From Chloroflexota bacterium (lineage in GTDB: Bacteria; Chloroflexota; Anaerolineae; Aggregatilineales; Phototrophicaceae): a DNA stretch of 64,000 nt. The notes under the pieces are model-generated. The model was not told the DNA's origin and did not search any database. It saw only the letters and a list, made by a program, of their open reading frames with translations. Positions 45,051-53,575 of this stretch are shown here, in pieces; positions within the stretch are counted from its first letter, which is position 1, and each line of letters begins with the position of its first letter. The stretch spans positions 60,712-124,711 of the forward strand of contig JACAES010000075.1 of assembly GCA_013388735.1 (NCBI GenBank). The letters are read 5' to 3'. Both the position numbers and the translations under genes were made by a program.

Positions 45051-46976
45051 TTAACTGACCAACGGCAGCGCGTAAAGTATTTTATCGAACGAACCAAAAA
45101 GGATAAGGTCGTTCGCAATGCAGGGAGTTGATGTGATCGCGCCGTTGGCCTTAAATTTCCAGCGCTCTTTACCGGTTTGCATATCCACGCAGTAGAGGTA
45201 TTCATCGGAGCCACCAAAGTAGATCGCGCCCTGATGAGCGACTGGCGATGAAATAATCGGCTTGTCGGTTGCAAATTTCCACTTTTCTCTCGACGTTTGG
45301 GCATTAATGGCATAGAGGTATCCATCCGCCGAGCCGAAAAATAACAAATCTTCCTCGACAATCGGTGATGAGATAACGGGCCCATTGGTGCGGAAACGCC
45401 AGGAACTATAGCCGCTGCTGGCATCCAGCGCATAAACATTATTATCGCTGGAACCAACGTAACAAATTCCTTCGGCCTTATCCACAAAAGGCGATGATGT
45501 AACCGGGCGGCGGGTTCGGTAGCTCCATCGGCGCTTTCCATCCAACCCTAGCGCAAAAACTTCGCCGGACTCGGTGCCAAAAATAATGACCTCGTTGGTG
45601 ACGACGGGGCGGCTTCGCACCGCCTCGCCGGTCTGGAATTTCCACAAAAAGCGTCCATTCGGGCTGCCGAGGGCGTAAAGGTGGCCGTCGTCGCTGCCGA
45701 AGAAAACGGCATCCACTTCGGGGGCGATCCGCGCCGTAGCGCGTATTTTGTCCTGTGTGGTGTACGACCAGCTAATGCGCCCGTTGCGGTAGTCCAGTGC
45801 GTAAAAAGTGTTGTCTTCCGAACCGAACAAAACCAGTTTGTTGGAGTCGTCAACGACCGGCGAGGTGGCAATGCCCCCGTGAGTGGGATACTTCCAGGCG
45901 AACGCGCCGGTGGAGAGATTGACGGCCCACATATTGGTATCGTAAGAGCCGACAAAAACGAAGTCTCGGTGGGCGACGGCACTACCGCGAATCTCATCCT
46001 CGGTCGGAAACTTCCATTTGGGTTCGATTGTGCCGGATGCTTCGACACCGGCGAAAAAGTCCGTGCCGGCGATTCCTGCCCCTTTTACGCCGCTGATAAT
46101 CACCTGAGGCTGGGCGCGCAGTTTTTCCAGTTCGCTTTTCATCTCGGCGCAGCTCTGGAATCGGCTGGCCGGTTCAAAGGACAGGGCTTTTTCAACGATC
46201 GCAACCAACCCGTCGGGGGCTTTGGGGTTGTATTGCGAGATGGGGCGTTCCGGGAAGCTGAACGGCGGTGCCAGCCGGGGGTCCTGGCGAGTGAGGACAT
46301 GGTGTAAGGTCGCGCCCAGGCTGTAAATATCGCTCAAAATCGTGACATCGCCTCGGTATTGTTCGGGCGCGCAGTAGCCTTCAGTGCCGATCATGGTGTG
46401 CTTTTTAACGCCGCTGTCAAAGATTTTGGCGATGCCGAAGTCAATCAGGCGGATTTTACCAAAGCTGTCCACCATGATATTGGAGGGTTTAAGGTCACGA
46501 AAGACGATAGGCTTGGGCTGCGTATGCAGATAACTGATGACATCACAAAGTTCGATTGCCCAGTCAATAATTTTTTCGACCGGGAGTTCCTTCGTTTTGG
46601 TCAGCAGCGCCTCCAGGTCGTTACCGTTGATGTATTCCATCACCAGATAAACGCGGTCATTCTGTTCGAAGAAGTCAAAAATCACCGGGATGGCCGGATG
46701 ATTGAGACTGGCGAGGATGTTGGCTTCACGCTGAAAGGTCTTGAACGTGGAGCTGTGAAGCGCGGGGTCGGTGTTGGGGTTAATCATTTCCTTAACGGCG
46801 ACGATTTTTCGGACATCAGTAAAGTTAAGGTCGCGCGCCTGGTAGACTGTACCCATGCCGCCGCCGCCTACGACACCGAGAATTTTGTACCGTTTCATCA
46901 AAACGATGTTAGCTTGCAGCGAGTTGTCGTTGGAATTATCGTTATCCGCTGCGGCGAACTTGGTCGTGTCGGGCAT
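45051..46976 (-). CDS. Ser/Thr protein kinase with C-terminal PQQ-type beta-propeller
   Basis: A 641-residue protein. Kinase domain (about 28-290): GVVGGGGMGTVYQ, Lys62 in VAVKEM, FRDLKPSN (159-166; Phe replaces the His of HRD but Arg and catalytic Asp remain), IDFGIAK, GTEGYCAPEQ. Residues about 320-640 hold seven or so PQQ-like blades (repeats of the type FVGSYDTNMWAVNLSTG, FFGSADGYLYAINAQT), which often form ligand- or protein-binding propellers. No membrane helix is seen, so the propeller is probably cytoplasmic. First gene of the signalling run, behind a good promoter. Confidence 0.94.
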   Translation of the reverse strand: MPDTTKFAAADNDNSNDNSLQANIVLMKRYKILGVVGGGGMGTVYQARDLNFTDVRKIVAVKEMINPNTDPALHSSTFKTFQREANILASLNHPAIPVIFDFFEQNDRVYLVMEYINGNDLEALLTKTKELPVEKIIDWAIELCDVISYLHTQPKPIVFRDLKPSNIMVDSFGKIRLIDFGIAKIFDSGVKKHTMIGTEGYCAPEQYRGDVTILSDIYSLGATLHHVLTRQDPRLAPPFSFPERPISQYNPKAPDGLVAIVEKALSFEPASRFQSCAEMKSELEKLRAQPQVIISGVKGAGIAGTDFFAGVEASGTIEPKWKFPTEDEIRGSAVAHRDFVFVGSYDTNMWAVNLSTGAFAWKYPTHGGIATSPVVDDSNKLVLFGSEDNTFYALDYRNGRISWSYTTQDKIRATARIAPEVDAVFFGSDDGHLYALGSPNGRFLWKFQTGEAVRSRPVVTNEVIIFGTESGEVFALGLDGKRRWSYRTRRPVTSSPFVDKAEGICYVGSSDNNVYALDASSGYSSWRFRTNGPVISSPIVEEDLLFFGSADGYLYAINAQTSREKWKFATDKPIISSPVAHQGAIYFGGSDEYLYCVDMQTGKERWKFKANGAITSTPCIANDLILFGSFDKILYALPLVS

Positions 46977-47030
46977 AGTGCGCTCGTCCTGTTTTCCTGA
47001 TGTTACTGCATGTGAGATGCGTCTTGAATA

Positions 47031-47059
47031 ATTATATTAAACCTGCAACAATACCGCAA
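47031..47059 (-). promoter_or_regulatory. Promoter of the kinase-phosphatase-FHA gene run
   Basis: Minus strand TTGCGG (47054-47059) and perfect TATAAT (47031-47036) with a 17-base spacer, about 55 bases before the kinase start. Confidence 0.75.
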
Positions 47060-47097
47060 TTCTGTTGATGTTAGGGAATTGCTGCGGTCGGGATTTA

Positions 47098-48264
47098 ATG
47101 GTTGATACCCCGCACTCTATTTATCTGCATATTCCTTTCTGCCGCATAAAATGTACCTACTGTGCCTTTAACACCTACATCGGTCTGGATAACCTGATCG
47201 AGCCTTTTGTCGCGGCGCTGTGTCGTGAGATTGAAATCCTCGGCGCCAGCAAACCCGGACAGCCGGCGAGGACGATTTACCTGGGTGGCGGGACGCCCAG
47301 CGTGCTGACGCCGCATCAGATCGGCTGCATCCTTGCTGCTGTTGAGCGGGCTTTTGTGCTTGCGCCGGATGCTGAGATTTCGATGGAGGTAAATCCGGGC
47401 GATCCTGATCTTTCTTATATGATGGCGCTTAAAAGCCTCGGCGTCAACCGGATCAGTATTGGGATGCAGTCTGCCAATGGCAACGAACTGGAATTGTTCG
47501 CCCGGCGGCATGACAATGATGCTGTTGTGCGCTCGGTTGTGGCGGCGCGGCAGGCCGGATTTGACAATCTGAACCTCGATCTGATTTACGGTTTCCCACA
47601 TCAAACCCTGGATAGCTGGGAGAACACGCTGCGGCAGATGTTATGGCTTGAGCCGGAACATGTGTCGCTGTACGCGCTGGGTCTGGAAGATGGCACAGCT
47701 ATGAAAACATGGGTGACGCGCGGATACCTGCCCCCGCCCGATGATGATCTCTCCGCCGATATGTATGAACTGGCGTCTGATGTGCTGGAAAGCGCCGGTT
47801 ACGAGCAGTACGAAATCAGTAATTGGGCCAGGCCGGGTTATGCCTGCCGCCATAACCTGCAATACTGGCGTAATCTGCCGTATCCCGGCCTTGGGCCAGG
47901 TGCGCATGGTTATGCCGGCGGCGTCCGATATTCGACCATCCTTTCGCCTCATAAATACATTCAGGCGCTGGAGACGACAGAAGCAGTGTTTGCGTTCCCG
48001 CTTACGCCGGCGACCGATCAATCGGTGCGCGTGGACAGAGAGGCTGAGATCGCGGATACGCTGCTGATGGGGCTGCGGCTGACGCAGGAAGGCATCAGCC
48101 GGGCCGTGTTTCGTGAGCGTTTTGGCGCCGATGTCCTGGACTTGTATCAGGCATTGATCGAAAAATACCGCAGCTATGGTCTGCTTGAAGTTGATGAAGA
48201 TCGCGTTCGCCTGACCCGAAAAGGGCGGTTTTTAAGCAATCTCATCTTTCGGGAACTGGTTTGA
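47098..48264 (+). CDS. hemW: Radical SAM HemW/HemN-like protein
   Basis: A 388-residue radical SAM protein. The cluster motif CRIKCTYCAFN (Cys-x3-Cys-x2-Cys) follows SIYLHIPFC, and GGGTPSVL and IGMQSANGNELELFARRH are typical of HemW. HemW is a heme chaperone rather than the anaerobic coproporphyrinogen oxidase HemN; length and the short N-terminus favour HemW. Start ATG 47098 (MVDTPHS) is 6 residues before the conserved strand. No other heme gene is near. Confidence 0.9.
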   Translation: MVDTPHSIYLHIPFCRIKCTYCAFNTYIGLDNLIEPFVAALCREIEILGASKPGQPARTIYLGGGTPSVLTPHQIGCILAAVERAFVLAPDAEISMEVNPGDPDLSYMMALKSLGVNRISIGMQSANGNELELFARRHDNDAVVRSVVAARQAGFDNLNLDLIYGFPHQTLDSWENTLRQMLWLEPEHVSLYALGLEDGTAMKTWVTRGYLPPPDDDLSADMYELASDVLESAGYEQYEISNWARPGYACRHNLQYWRNLPYPGLGPGAHGYAGGVRYSTILSPHKYIQALETTEAVFAFPLTPATDQSVRVDREAEIADTLLMGLRLTQEGISRAVFRERFGADVLDLYQALIEKYRSYGLLEVDEDRVRLTRKGRFLSNLIFRELV

Positions 48265-48284
48265 GGGACGGCAGTGATCTGTGT

Positions 48285-49307
48285 CTAATAGTCCCGTTTA
48301 AATAGACTGTCCACAAGCTGAACTAACTGCTGGGCGGCTGCACCCTGCGGAGAGGCCCGATTGAGCGAATCAACGGCCAGGCGATAATACTTCTCTTCCT
48401 GCTTTTGGGTGTACTTGAAGACTTTTAACCGATTGAGGATGGTGACGGCTTCCTGGACATCAGCATCGTTGAAGGTTTCTCGACGATAGAGGCTGACTAA
48501 TTCTGCGCTTTGGCTGAGGCCGTACAATACCGGCAGCGACTTCTTGCGGGAGAGGATGTCGGTGGCCGCCGATTTGCCGGTTACTGCCGGGTCGCCCCAG
48601 ATTCCTAACAGGTCATCATGTATCTGGAACGCGATACCCAGGTTCAGCCCAAAGGCCGCATACTGAGCGGCGGTCTGCTCATCCTGGCAGCCGACGAGCG
48701 CGCCGATTTCAGCACAGGCGGCGATCAGTGCTGCCGATTTGCCGGAAATCATGGAGATGTATTCATCCACGCTGACGACAGGCTGGCGCTCAAAACGCAT
48801 GTCCAGGTGCTGGCCGCGTGTAAGTTCGAGGGTGGTGGCGTTGAAGATGCGCCCGATGCGGAAGAAGGTTTGCGGCGAAAGCGCGCCGGAAAGTTCCTCG
48901 AGTGCACAGTAGGCCAGGGCGAACAGCGCGTCGCCGGCGTTGATGGCATTGGCCTGTCCCCACACTTTCCAGACGGTTGGGCGTTTGTGGCGGGTGGGGC
49001 TGTTGTCCTGAATGTCGTCGTGGATGAGCGAGAAGTTATGCAGCAGTTCGACTGCCGCAGCGGCGGGCAGCGCGGCCTGCCAGCTGCCACCGGCGGCCTC
49101 GGCGCACAGCAGAAGCAACAGCGGACGAATGCGTTTGCCGGTTGGCCGGTGGAAGGGCTGGTCGTTTTCATCCACCCAGCCGAGCGCGTAACGAATCATA
49201 ACACCGAAACCCGGCGCTTCGACGGGGATGCGATCAGCAACCCGGCGCATGGTCGAATCCAGTTCGGGCAGGTAGGTTTGCGTGAGTTGTGCGAACAATG
49301 AAGTCAA
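48285..49307 (-). CDS. Polyprenyl (geranylgeranyl/farnesyl) diphosphate synthase
   Basis: A 340-residue trans-prenyltransferase. First Asp-rich motif DDIQD (in FSLIHDDIQDNSPTRHKRPT), second DDLLGIWGD with the following KKSLP-type loop. The residues before the first motif (LLHNF) lack a bulky aromatic directly at the chain-length position, so product length is uncertain (C15-C20 or longer). It follows the type 2 IPP isomerase gene by 16 bases, giving an isoprenoid pair. Confidence 0.93.
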   Translation of the reverse strand: MTSLFAQLTQTYLPELDSTMRRVADRIPVEAPGFGVMIRYALGWVDENDQPFHRPTGKRIRPLLLLLCAEAAGGSWQAALPAAAAVELLHNFSLIHDDIQDNSPTRHKRPTVWKVWGQANAINAGDALFALAYCALEELSGALSPQTFFRIGRIFNATTLELTRGQHLDMRFERQPVVSVDEYISMISGKSAALIAACAEIGALVGCQDEQTAAQYAAFGLNLGIAFQIHDDLLGIWGDPAVTGKSAATDILSRKKSLPVLYGLSQSAELVSLYRRETFNDADVQEAVTILNRLKVFKYTQKQEEKYYRLAVDSLNRASPQGAAAQQLVQLVDSLFKRDY

Positions 49308-49323
49308 TCCTGTCTGGGTGTGA

Positions 49324-50364
49324 TTAGACTTTCAGCAGCGGCGTGGCTTGCAGGGCATGGATGTCGCGCGCGCCACAGCAGAGCATGGCGATGCGAATCT
49401 GCGCTGTCAGTTCCCGGATAAGTTGTTCGACCGTTTCGACCGACTGGTCGGCGGCCTTAAGGAAGGGGCCTGCTAATCCGCCGGCAACCGCGCCGAGGGC
49501 GACACATTTAGCGATGTCTATGCCGTCGCGCAGGCCGCCGCTGGCAAAAATGGGCAGGTCGGGAGCGCCCGCGTGGGCGTATTGAACGGCCTCGGCAGTG
49601 GGTATGCCCCAGTCCGCGAAGCTGGCCGCGACGCGGGCATGAAAGGCGTTAGGCGCGCGGTGATACTCAACCTCGCTCCAGGACGTGCCGCCTGAGCCGG
49701 CGACATCAATAGCGGAAACGCCGGCGTTTTTTAAGTCGCGCGCATTCTGTTCGGAAAACCCCCAGCCCACTTCTTTAGCGATCACCGGGACGGGCAGGGT
49801 TTTGCAGACCTGCTCGACCTTTGCAAGCAGCCCGGCGAAGTTGGTGTCGCCTTCCGGCTGCACCGCTTCTTGCAGGACGTTAAAATGCAGGATCAGCGCG
49901 TCGGCTTCGATCATGTCTACAGCGCGTCGGCACTGATCGGGACCATAACGATAGTTCAACTGCACAGCACCCAGATTAGCGAACAGCAGAATATCCGGCG
50001 CGACGTTCCGCACCTGATAGGTGTAGGCCAGCGCCGCGTCTTCGACTGCCGCACGCTGCGAACCGAGGCCCATAGCCACACCGTATTTCTGAGCAGCCTC
50101 GGCCAGATTCTGGTTGATGCGGTAGGCGATGTCGGTCCCGCCGGTCATCGAAGAGATGAGGATCGGCGCGGAAAGCGTCTTGCCGAAAATGGTCACACGG
50201 GCATCTACTTCACTTAAATTCAGTTCGGGAACAGCCTGGTGCATGAACCGGTAGTTTTCGAGTCCGGTCGTCAGGCGCGGAAATTGAACGTCTTTTTCAA
50301 GATTGATACGGATGTGGTCGGCCTTGCGACTTTCGGTTGTTGGCTGATCCGTGACTTTGCTCAT
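49324..50364 (-). CDS. fni: Type 2 isopentenyl-diphosphate isomerase
   Basis: A 346-residue FMN- and NADPH-dependent IDI-2 (IPP to DMAPP). Seen: [16 protein letters not shown] at the start, [62 protein letters not shown] and the FMN phosphate site [10 protein letters not shown]. Normal length. Co-transcribed with the prenyltransferase. Confidence 0.97.
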   Translation of the reverse strand: MSKVTDQPTTESRKADHIRINLEKDVQFPRLTTGLENYRFMHQAVPELNLSEVDARVTIFGKTLSAPILISSMTGGTDIAYRINQNLAEAAQKYGVAMGLGSQRAAVEDAALAYTYQVRNVAPDILLFANLGAVQLNYRYGPDQCRRAVDMIEADALILHFNVLQEAVQPEGDTNFAGLLAKVEQVCKTLPVPVIAKEVGWGFSEQNARDLKNAGVSAIDVAGSGGTSWSEVEYHRAPNAFHARVAASFADWGIPTAEAVQYAHAGAPDLPIFASGGLRDGIDIAKCVALGAVAGGLAGPFLKAADQSVETVEQLIRELTAQIRIAMLCCGARDIHALQATPLLKV

Positions 50365-50430
50365 GGTGCGGTGTTCCTAATAAGGGTGGAACTAATCCTA
50401 CCTAATATGGGAAGTCTGTGTCAACTCCGT

Positions 50431-50458
50431 TTGTCTGCTGGCGCATTATCGGTATAAT
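50431..50458 (+). promoter_or_regulatory. Promoter of acpP
   Basis: TTGTCT (50431-50436) and perfect TATAAT (50453-50458) with a 16-base spacer, about 50 bases before the acpP ATG. Confidence 0.75.
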
Positions 50459-50509
50459 GAGTGCCTGCTATCTGGCAAACACAATGCCCCACATAATGGG
50501 AGGTTCATA

Positions 50510-50755
50510 ATGGCATCAACTGAAGAACGTGTTCGGAATATCGTAGTTGATCTGCTCGGCGTCGAGGCGGATCGGGTTGTTCCCAATGCGCGTTTCCGAG
50601 AGGATCTGGAAGCAGATTCGCTCGATCTGGTCGAATTGATTATGGCATTCGAGGAAGAATTCGGTGGTGAGATCAGCGACGAAGACGCGCAGAAGATCAC
50701 CTCGGTTGGCGAAGCGATCACCTACATCAGCGAACGGATGGGCGGCGGCAGCTAG
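50510..50755 (+). CDS. acpP: Acyl carrier protein
   Basis: An 81-residue ACP. The phosphopantetheine Ser is in [13 protein letters not shown] (about residue 38), and the rest ([33 protein letters not shown]) matches fatty-acid ACPs. GGGAGG lies 6 bases before the ATG. Monocistronic with own promoter and terminator; no fab genes are adjacent. Confidence 0.97.
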   Translation: MASTEERVRNIVVDLLGVEADRVVPNARFREDLEADSLDLVELIMAFEEEFGGEISDEDAQKITSVGEAITYISERMGGGS

Positions 50756-50793
50756 ACTGCCTCGGTTGCCAATTCGGTGGTAGGCTGTGTAGC

Positions 50794-50831
50794 AGGGTAG
50801 CGCGTTTAAAACGCTCTACCTTGTTTTATTT
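50794..50831 (+). terminator. Rho-independent terminator after acpP
   Basis: GGTAG-C-GCGTTT pairs with AAACGC-T-CTACC (one mismatch), followed by TTGTTTTATTT. The right arm overlaps the stop region of the convergent gene at 50806. Confidence 0.85.
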
Positions 50832-51429
50832 GTGTTGCTGTTCGCCTGGGAAAACACATCCAGGCCAGCAGCAGGCAGCAGATGATGAAGCCGGCACTTC
50901 CAAAACCGGGTGGGGTGGATAAACGAAAATCGTTGAGCAGGCTGACGGCCTGTAAGGCGCCGCCCGAAGCTGCCGCTGCCGCGCCTAACGCGGTCATAGA
51001 CACAATCGCCCGTGTCCAGCCGTTTGAACGAAAGGCCGGCCCGCCCAGAGCGCCGATGAAGGCGGCAAGGGCCAGCGCCGCCTGCTGGCGATAGTTGGGG
51101 TCGTTACCGTACTGCGTGAAAAATTCCAGCGGGGGAAGCAGGGCGATTGCGATCGCGCCCGCTAAAATTCCGTTGAACGGCCATGAACCCTTGCGACGGG
51201 AGCTGAGCGTCGCTATCCAGGCCAGACCGACCAGCGGCGCGCGCAGCAGAAAACTCGCCAGCAGGGGCGGGGATGCGGCTCGAACGGCAGGATGAAGGCT
51301 GGCCCATTCCGCCAGATCATACGCGCCCATGCTGAGGCCGGCGTTCGATGAGACCGCCCAGGGCAGACTGTAACACACCAGCGCGGCCAGGAGCAGCAGC
51401 CATACGGGAACAGGCTTCGGTATCGGCAT
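50806..51429 (-). CDS. Integral membrane protein, function unknown
   Basis: A 207-residue protein with five to six hydrophobic segments (LLLLAALVCYSLPWAV, AGAIAIALLPPLEFF, FIICCLLLAWMCF among them) and no motif I recognise. It lies 6 bases after the magnesium-chelatase-like gene, so it is probably co-transcribed with it. Its 3' end runs into the acpP terminator hairpin. Confidence 0.7.
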   Translation of the reverse strand: MPIPKPVPVWLLLLAALVCYSLPWAVSSNAGLSMGAYDLAEWASLHPAVRAASPPLLASFLLRAPLVGLAWIATLSSRRKGSWPFNGILAGAIAIALLPPLEFFTQYGNDPNYRQQAALALAAFIGALGGPAFRSNGWTRAIVSMTALGAAAAASGGALQAVSLLNDFRLSTPPGFGSAGFIICCLLLAWMCFPRRTATQIKQGRAF

Positions 51430-51435
51430 GGTTGG

Positions 51436-52599
51436 TTACCCCATCAGTTCGTCAATGCGGGCGCGGATTCGTTCATCCTCTTCGTGTTGGCTTTCAAAAA
51501 AGTGCGCCATAAATTCGCTGCGCCGCTGCCGCAGCGCCATCGGGGCGATAGCGCGGATGTCCTGAGCGGTAGCCTGGTCGCGACCATCGGAGGCGGCATA
51601 GGCGCGGGCAGCCTCAAAGAGCGTGTATTCGGCGCGGTGCGAATCGATCTCCAGGTCATGAACCAGGGTGAGCGCAATATTGATGGCTTCGTCCGACAGC
51701 GTGGTCTGTTTGAGTAGTTCGCGCGCCAGGATGATTTCTTCCCGTACTTCGGCGGTGGCAACTTCCCACTGGGCGAGGAAGTGAGCCGGATTTTGCCGGT
51801 AGCCGCGGACACGCTGGTAAACGTCCAGACGTTCTGCTTTGGTAGTCAGGCCGCGAACGTTGACTCGCAGCCCGAAGCGGTCAAGGATTTGCGGACGCAG
51901 GCGGCCTTCTTCCGGGTTCATCGAGCCGATGAGGACGAAGCGCGAACGATAGGTGCCGGACATGGCGCCGCGCCGTACCGTGTAATGGCCCTGAGCAGCG
52001 GCATCCAGAATGGCGTCCACAATCGTATCGTCCAGCAGGTTCACTTCATCAATGTAGAGCAGGTTATTATCCGCCCGTGCGAGGATACCTCGTTCTAGAC
52101 GAATGCGCTGCTGCTGGACGGCGATGCGTTCGTTGATGCCGCCAACCACATCTTCAAGCCGCGCGTTCAGCGGCAGTTCGACCAGCTTGACCGGCTCGAA
52201 GTGCGAGATGGGCTGCCCGGCCTTGTACTTTTCGTAACAGTCCGGGTACAGCAGGCGTGCGTTTTCGTGGTTCAGGTCTTCGGGAAGCACGCCTTCTTCA
52301 CAGTCGCTCACTTCGGCATCCGGCAGGATGTTGGTCAGACTGCGGACAGCGGTCGTTTTACCCGTGCCGCGCGGGCCGATCAACAGCACACCGCCGACAG
52401 CCGGGTTGATGACAGCCAGCAGCAGCGCGATACGCATCTCAAGCTGGCCGACCATTGCTAAAAATGGAAACGGGCGTGGTTCGGCCAGGCCCAAATCGGG
52501 GGCTTCTTCCGCCAGGATGGCGCGCGCGCCGGATTGGTTAAGCAGTCGCAGCAGCGCGGACTGTTCCACGCCGCCTAAAACAGGCAAAGAATCGTTCAT
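51436..52599 (-). CDS. bchI: Magnesium chelatase subunit I-like AAA+ ATPase
   Basis: A 387-residue protein matching ChlI/BchI along its length: Walker A GPRGTGKTTAVRSL (about 76), the subfamily insert with PLNARLEDVVGG, Walker B LLYIDEVNLLDD (about 180), sensor SMNPEEGRLRPQILDRFGL, and the C-terminal helical lid. In bacteriochlorophyll or cobalamin synthesis BchI works with D and H subunits, but neither is in this window. A stand-alone role with another VWA partner is possible. ATGA overlap with the thioesterase gene. Confidence 0.88.
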   Translation of the reverse strand: MNDSLPVLGGVEQSALLRLLNQSGARAILAEEAPDLGLAEPRPFPFLAMVGQLEMRIALLLAVINPAVGGVLLIGPRGTGKTTAVRSLTNILPDAEVSDCEEGVLPEDLNHENARLLYPDCYEKYKAGQPISHFEPVKLVELPLNARLEDVVGGINERIAVQQQRIRLERGILARADNNLLYIDEVNLLDDTIVDAILDAAAQGHYTVRRGAMSGTYRSRFVLIGSMNPEEGRLRPQILDRFGLRVNVRGLTTKAERLDVYQRVRGYRQNPAHFLAQWEVATAEVREEIILARELLKQTTLSDEAINIALTLVHDLEIDSHRAEYTLFEAARAYAASDGRDQATAQDIRAIAPMALRQRRSEFMAHFFESQHEEDERIRARIDELMG

Positions 52600-53078
52600 G
52601 TCGTTTCCCGGTCGCGCTGCTGTTTACGATACGCCTGGCGCTGTCTGGCTTCTTCGGCGCGTTTGTGCTGGTCGGCAGTCTCGTAAATCAGTTCCGGCAC
52701 GGCTGCCGGGTGGCCGTCTGACCCCAGGGCGACATAGACCAGATAGGCGCTGTTCGTTACCTGGGACTGCCCAAGCAGCGGATTCTCGGCAATGACCTCG
52801 ACGCGCACTTCCATCGAACTGCGCCCGACATACGTCAGTTCCGCATGGCACATGACAAGGTTGCCCAGCAGGATGGGTTCCATAAACGTCATCGAGTCAA
52901 TGGCGACGGTGACAACCGGCATCCGGGCATGGCGCATAGCGACCAGCGCGCCGGCTTCGTCCACCATCTTCATAATAACGCCGCCATGAACGTTGCCATG
53001 CGCGTTCGCGTCCTGCGGCCCCATCAGGGCGCTCAAGGTGACGCGGGAATCCTGGACGGTTTTGCTGGCGCGGCTCAT
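52596..53078 (-). CDS. Acyl-CoA thioesterase (hotdog fold, YciA-like)
   Basis: A 160-residue single-hotdog thioesterase. The acyl-CoA hydrolase signature is present: PQDANAHGNVHGGVIMKMVD then EAGALVA, with TVAIDSMTFMEPILLGN and the central helix. The C-terminal 25 residues are a basic Gln/Arg-rich tail (RQRQAYRKQQRDRE). It hydrolyses acyl-CoAs; chain preference is unknown. Overlaps the next gene by 4 bases. Confidence 0.92.
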   Translation of the reverse strand: MSRASKTVQDSRVTLSALMGPQDANAHGNVHGGVIMKMVDEAGALVAMRHARMPVVTVAIDSMTFMEPILLGNLVMCHAELTYVGRSSMEVRVEVIAENPLLGQSQVTNSAYLVYVALGSDGHPAAVPELIYETADQHKRAEEARQRQAYRKQQRDRETT

Positions 53079-53087
53079 GATTTAGCG

Positions 53088-53483
53088 TTAATCCATATCG
53101 GGAACCAGGTCGGAGACACGCTTGAAGATTTCATCATCCCAGTCCAGAACATCAATTTTGTCAAAACCCAGTTCGCTGCACATGGGGGGCAGCGGCGCGC
53201 GCGCCGGGAAGTTCTGCGGTTTGGGCGGTTTGGCCGGGCAATCCTTCAGAAGCGGTGGGCGGTCGTAAGTGCGCTTGCGGATGATGCGGCCATCCGGCCA
53301 CAGGTTTCCGACCCATTCGCCGGAGGTTGTATAAACATCATGGGCTTCGCCGCGCACGAAGCCGATGTACTCGGCCCGCGTATCCCACAGATACTCACCG
53401 ATTTTGACGGCGTGCCAATCGCCTCTGGTATCGTAAACGAAGAACGGCTTATTCGGGTCAATTGTGAATTTTCTGGCGCTCAT
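53088..53483 (-). CDS. Small beta-repeat protein (4-fold beta-flower-like), function unknown
   Basis: A 131-residue protein. The first half shows repeating short strands with GEYLWDTRAEYIGFVRG, HDVYTTSGEWVGNLWPDG, resembling '4-fold beta flower' proteins; the second half is Pro/Lys-rich. ATG 53483 (MSARKF) has AGGGA 7 bases upstream. It lies 9 bases from the thioesterase start and may lead that operon. The family match is from memory of the pattern only. Confidence 0.6.
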   Translation of the reverse strand: MSARKFTIDPNKPFFVYDTRGDWHAVKIGEYLWDTRAEYIGFVRGEAHDVYTTSGEWVGNLWPDGRIIRKRTYDRPPLLKDCPAKPPKPQNFPARAPLPPMCSELGFDKIDVLDWDDEIFKRVSDLVPDMD

Positions 53484-53575
53484 AGTGAATCCCTGTTCTA
53501 TTGAATTCCGCCTCATTCGTTTTGTGGATAATAAGATTATAGCACTTTGTCCAGATTTTCTCTGGGAATGGATGG

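Noticed and set aside
51436..52599. Evidence of photosynthesis from a bchI gene
   Set aside because: No other pigment or reaction-centre gene is in the window, and orphan ChlI-like proteins are common.
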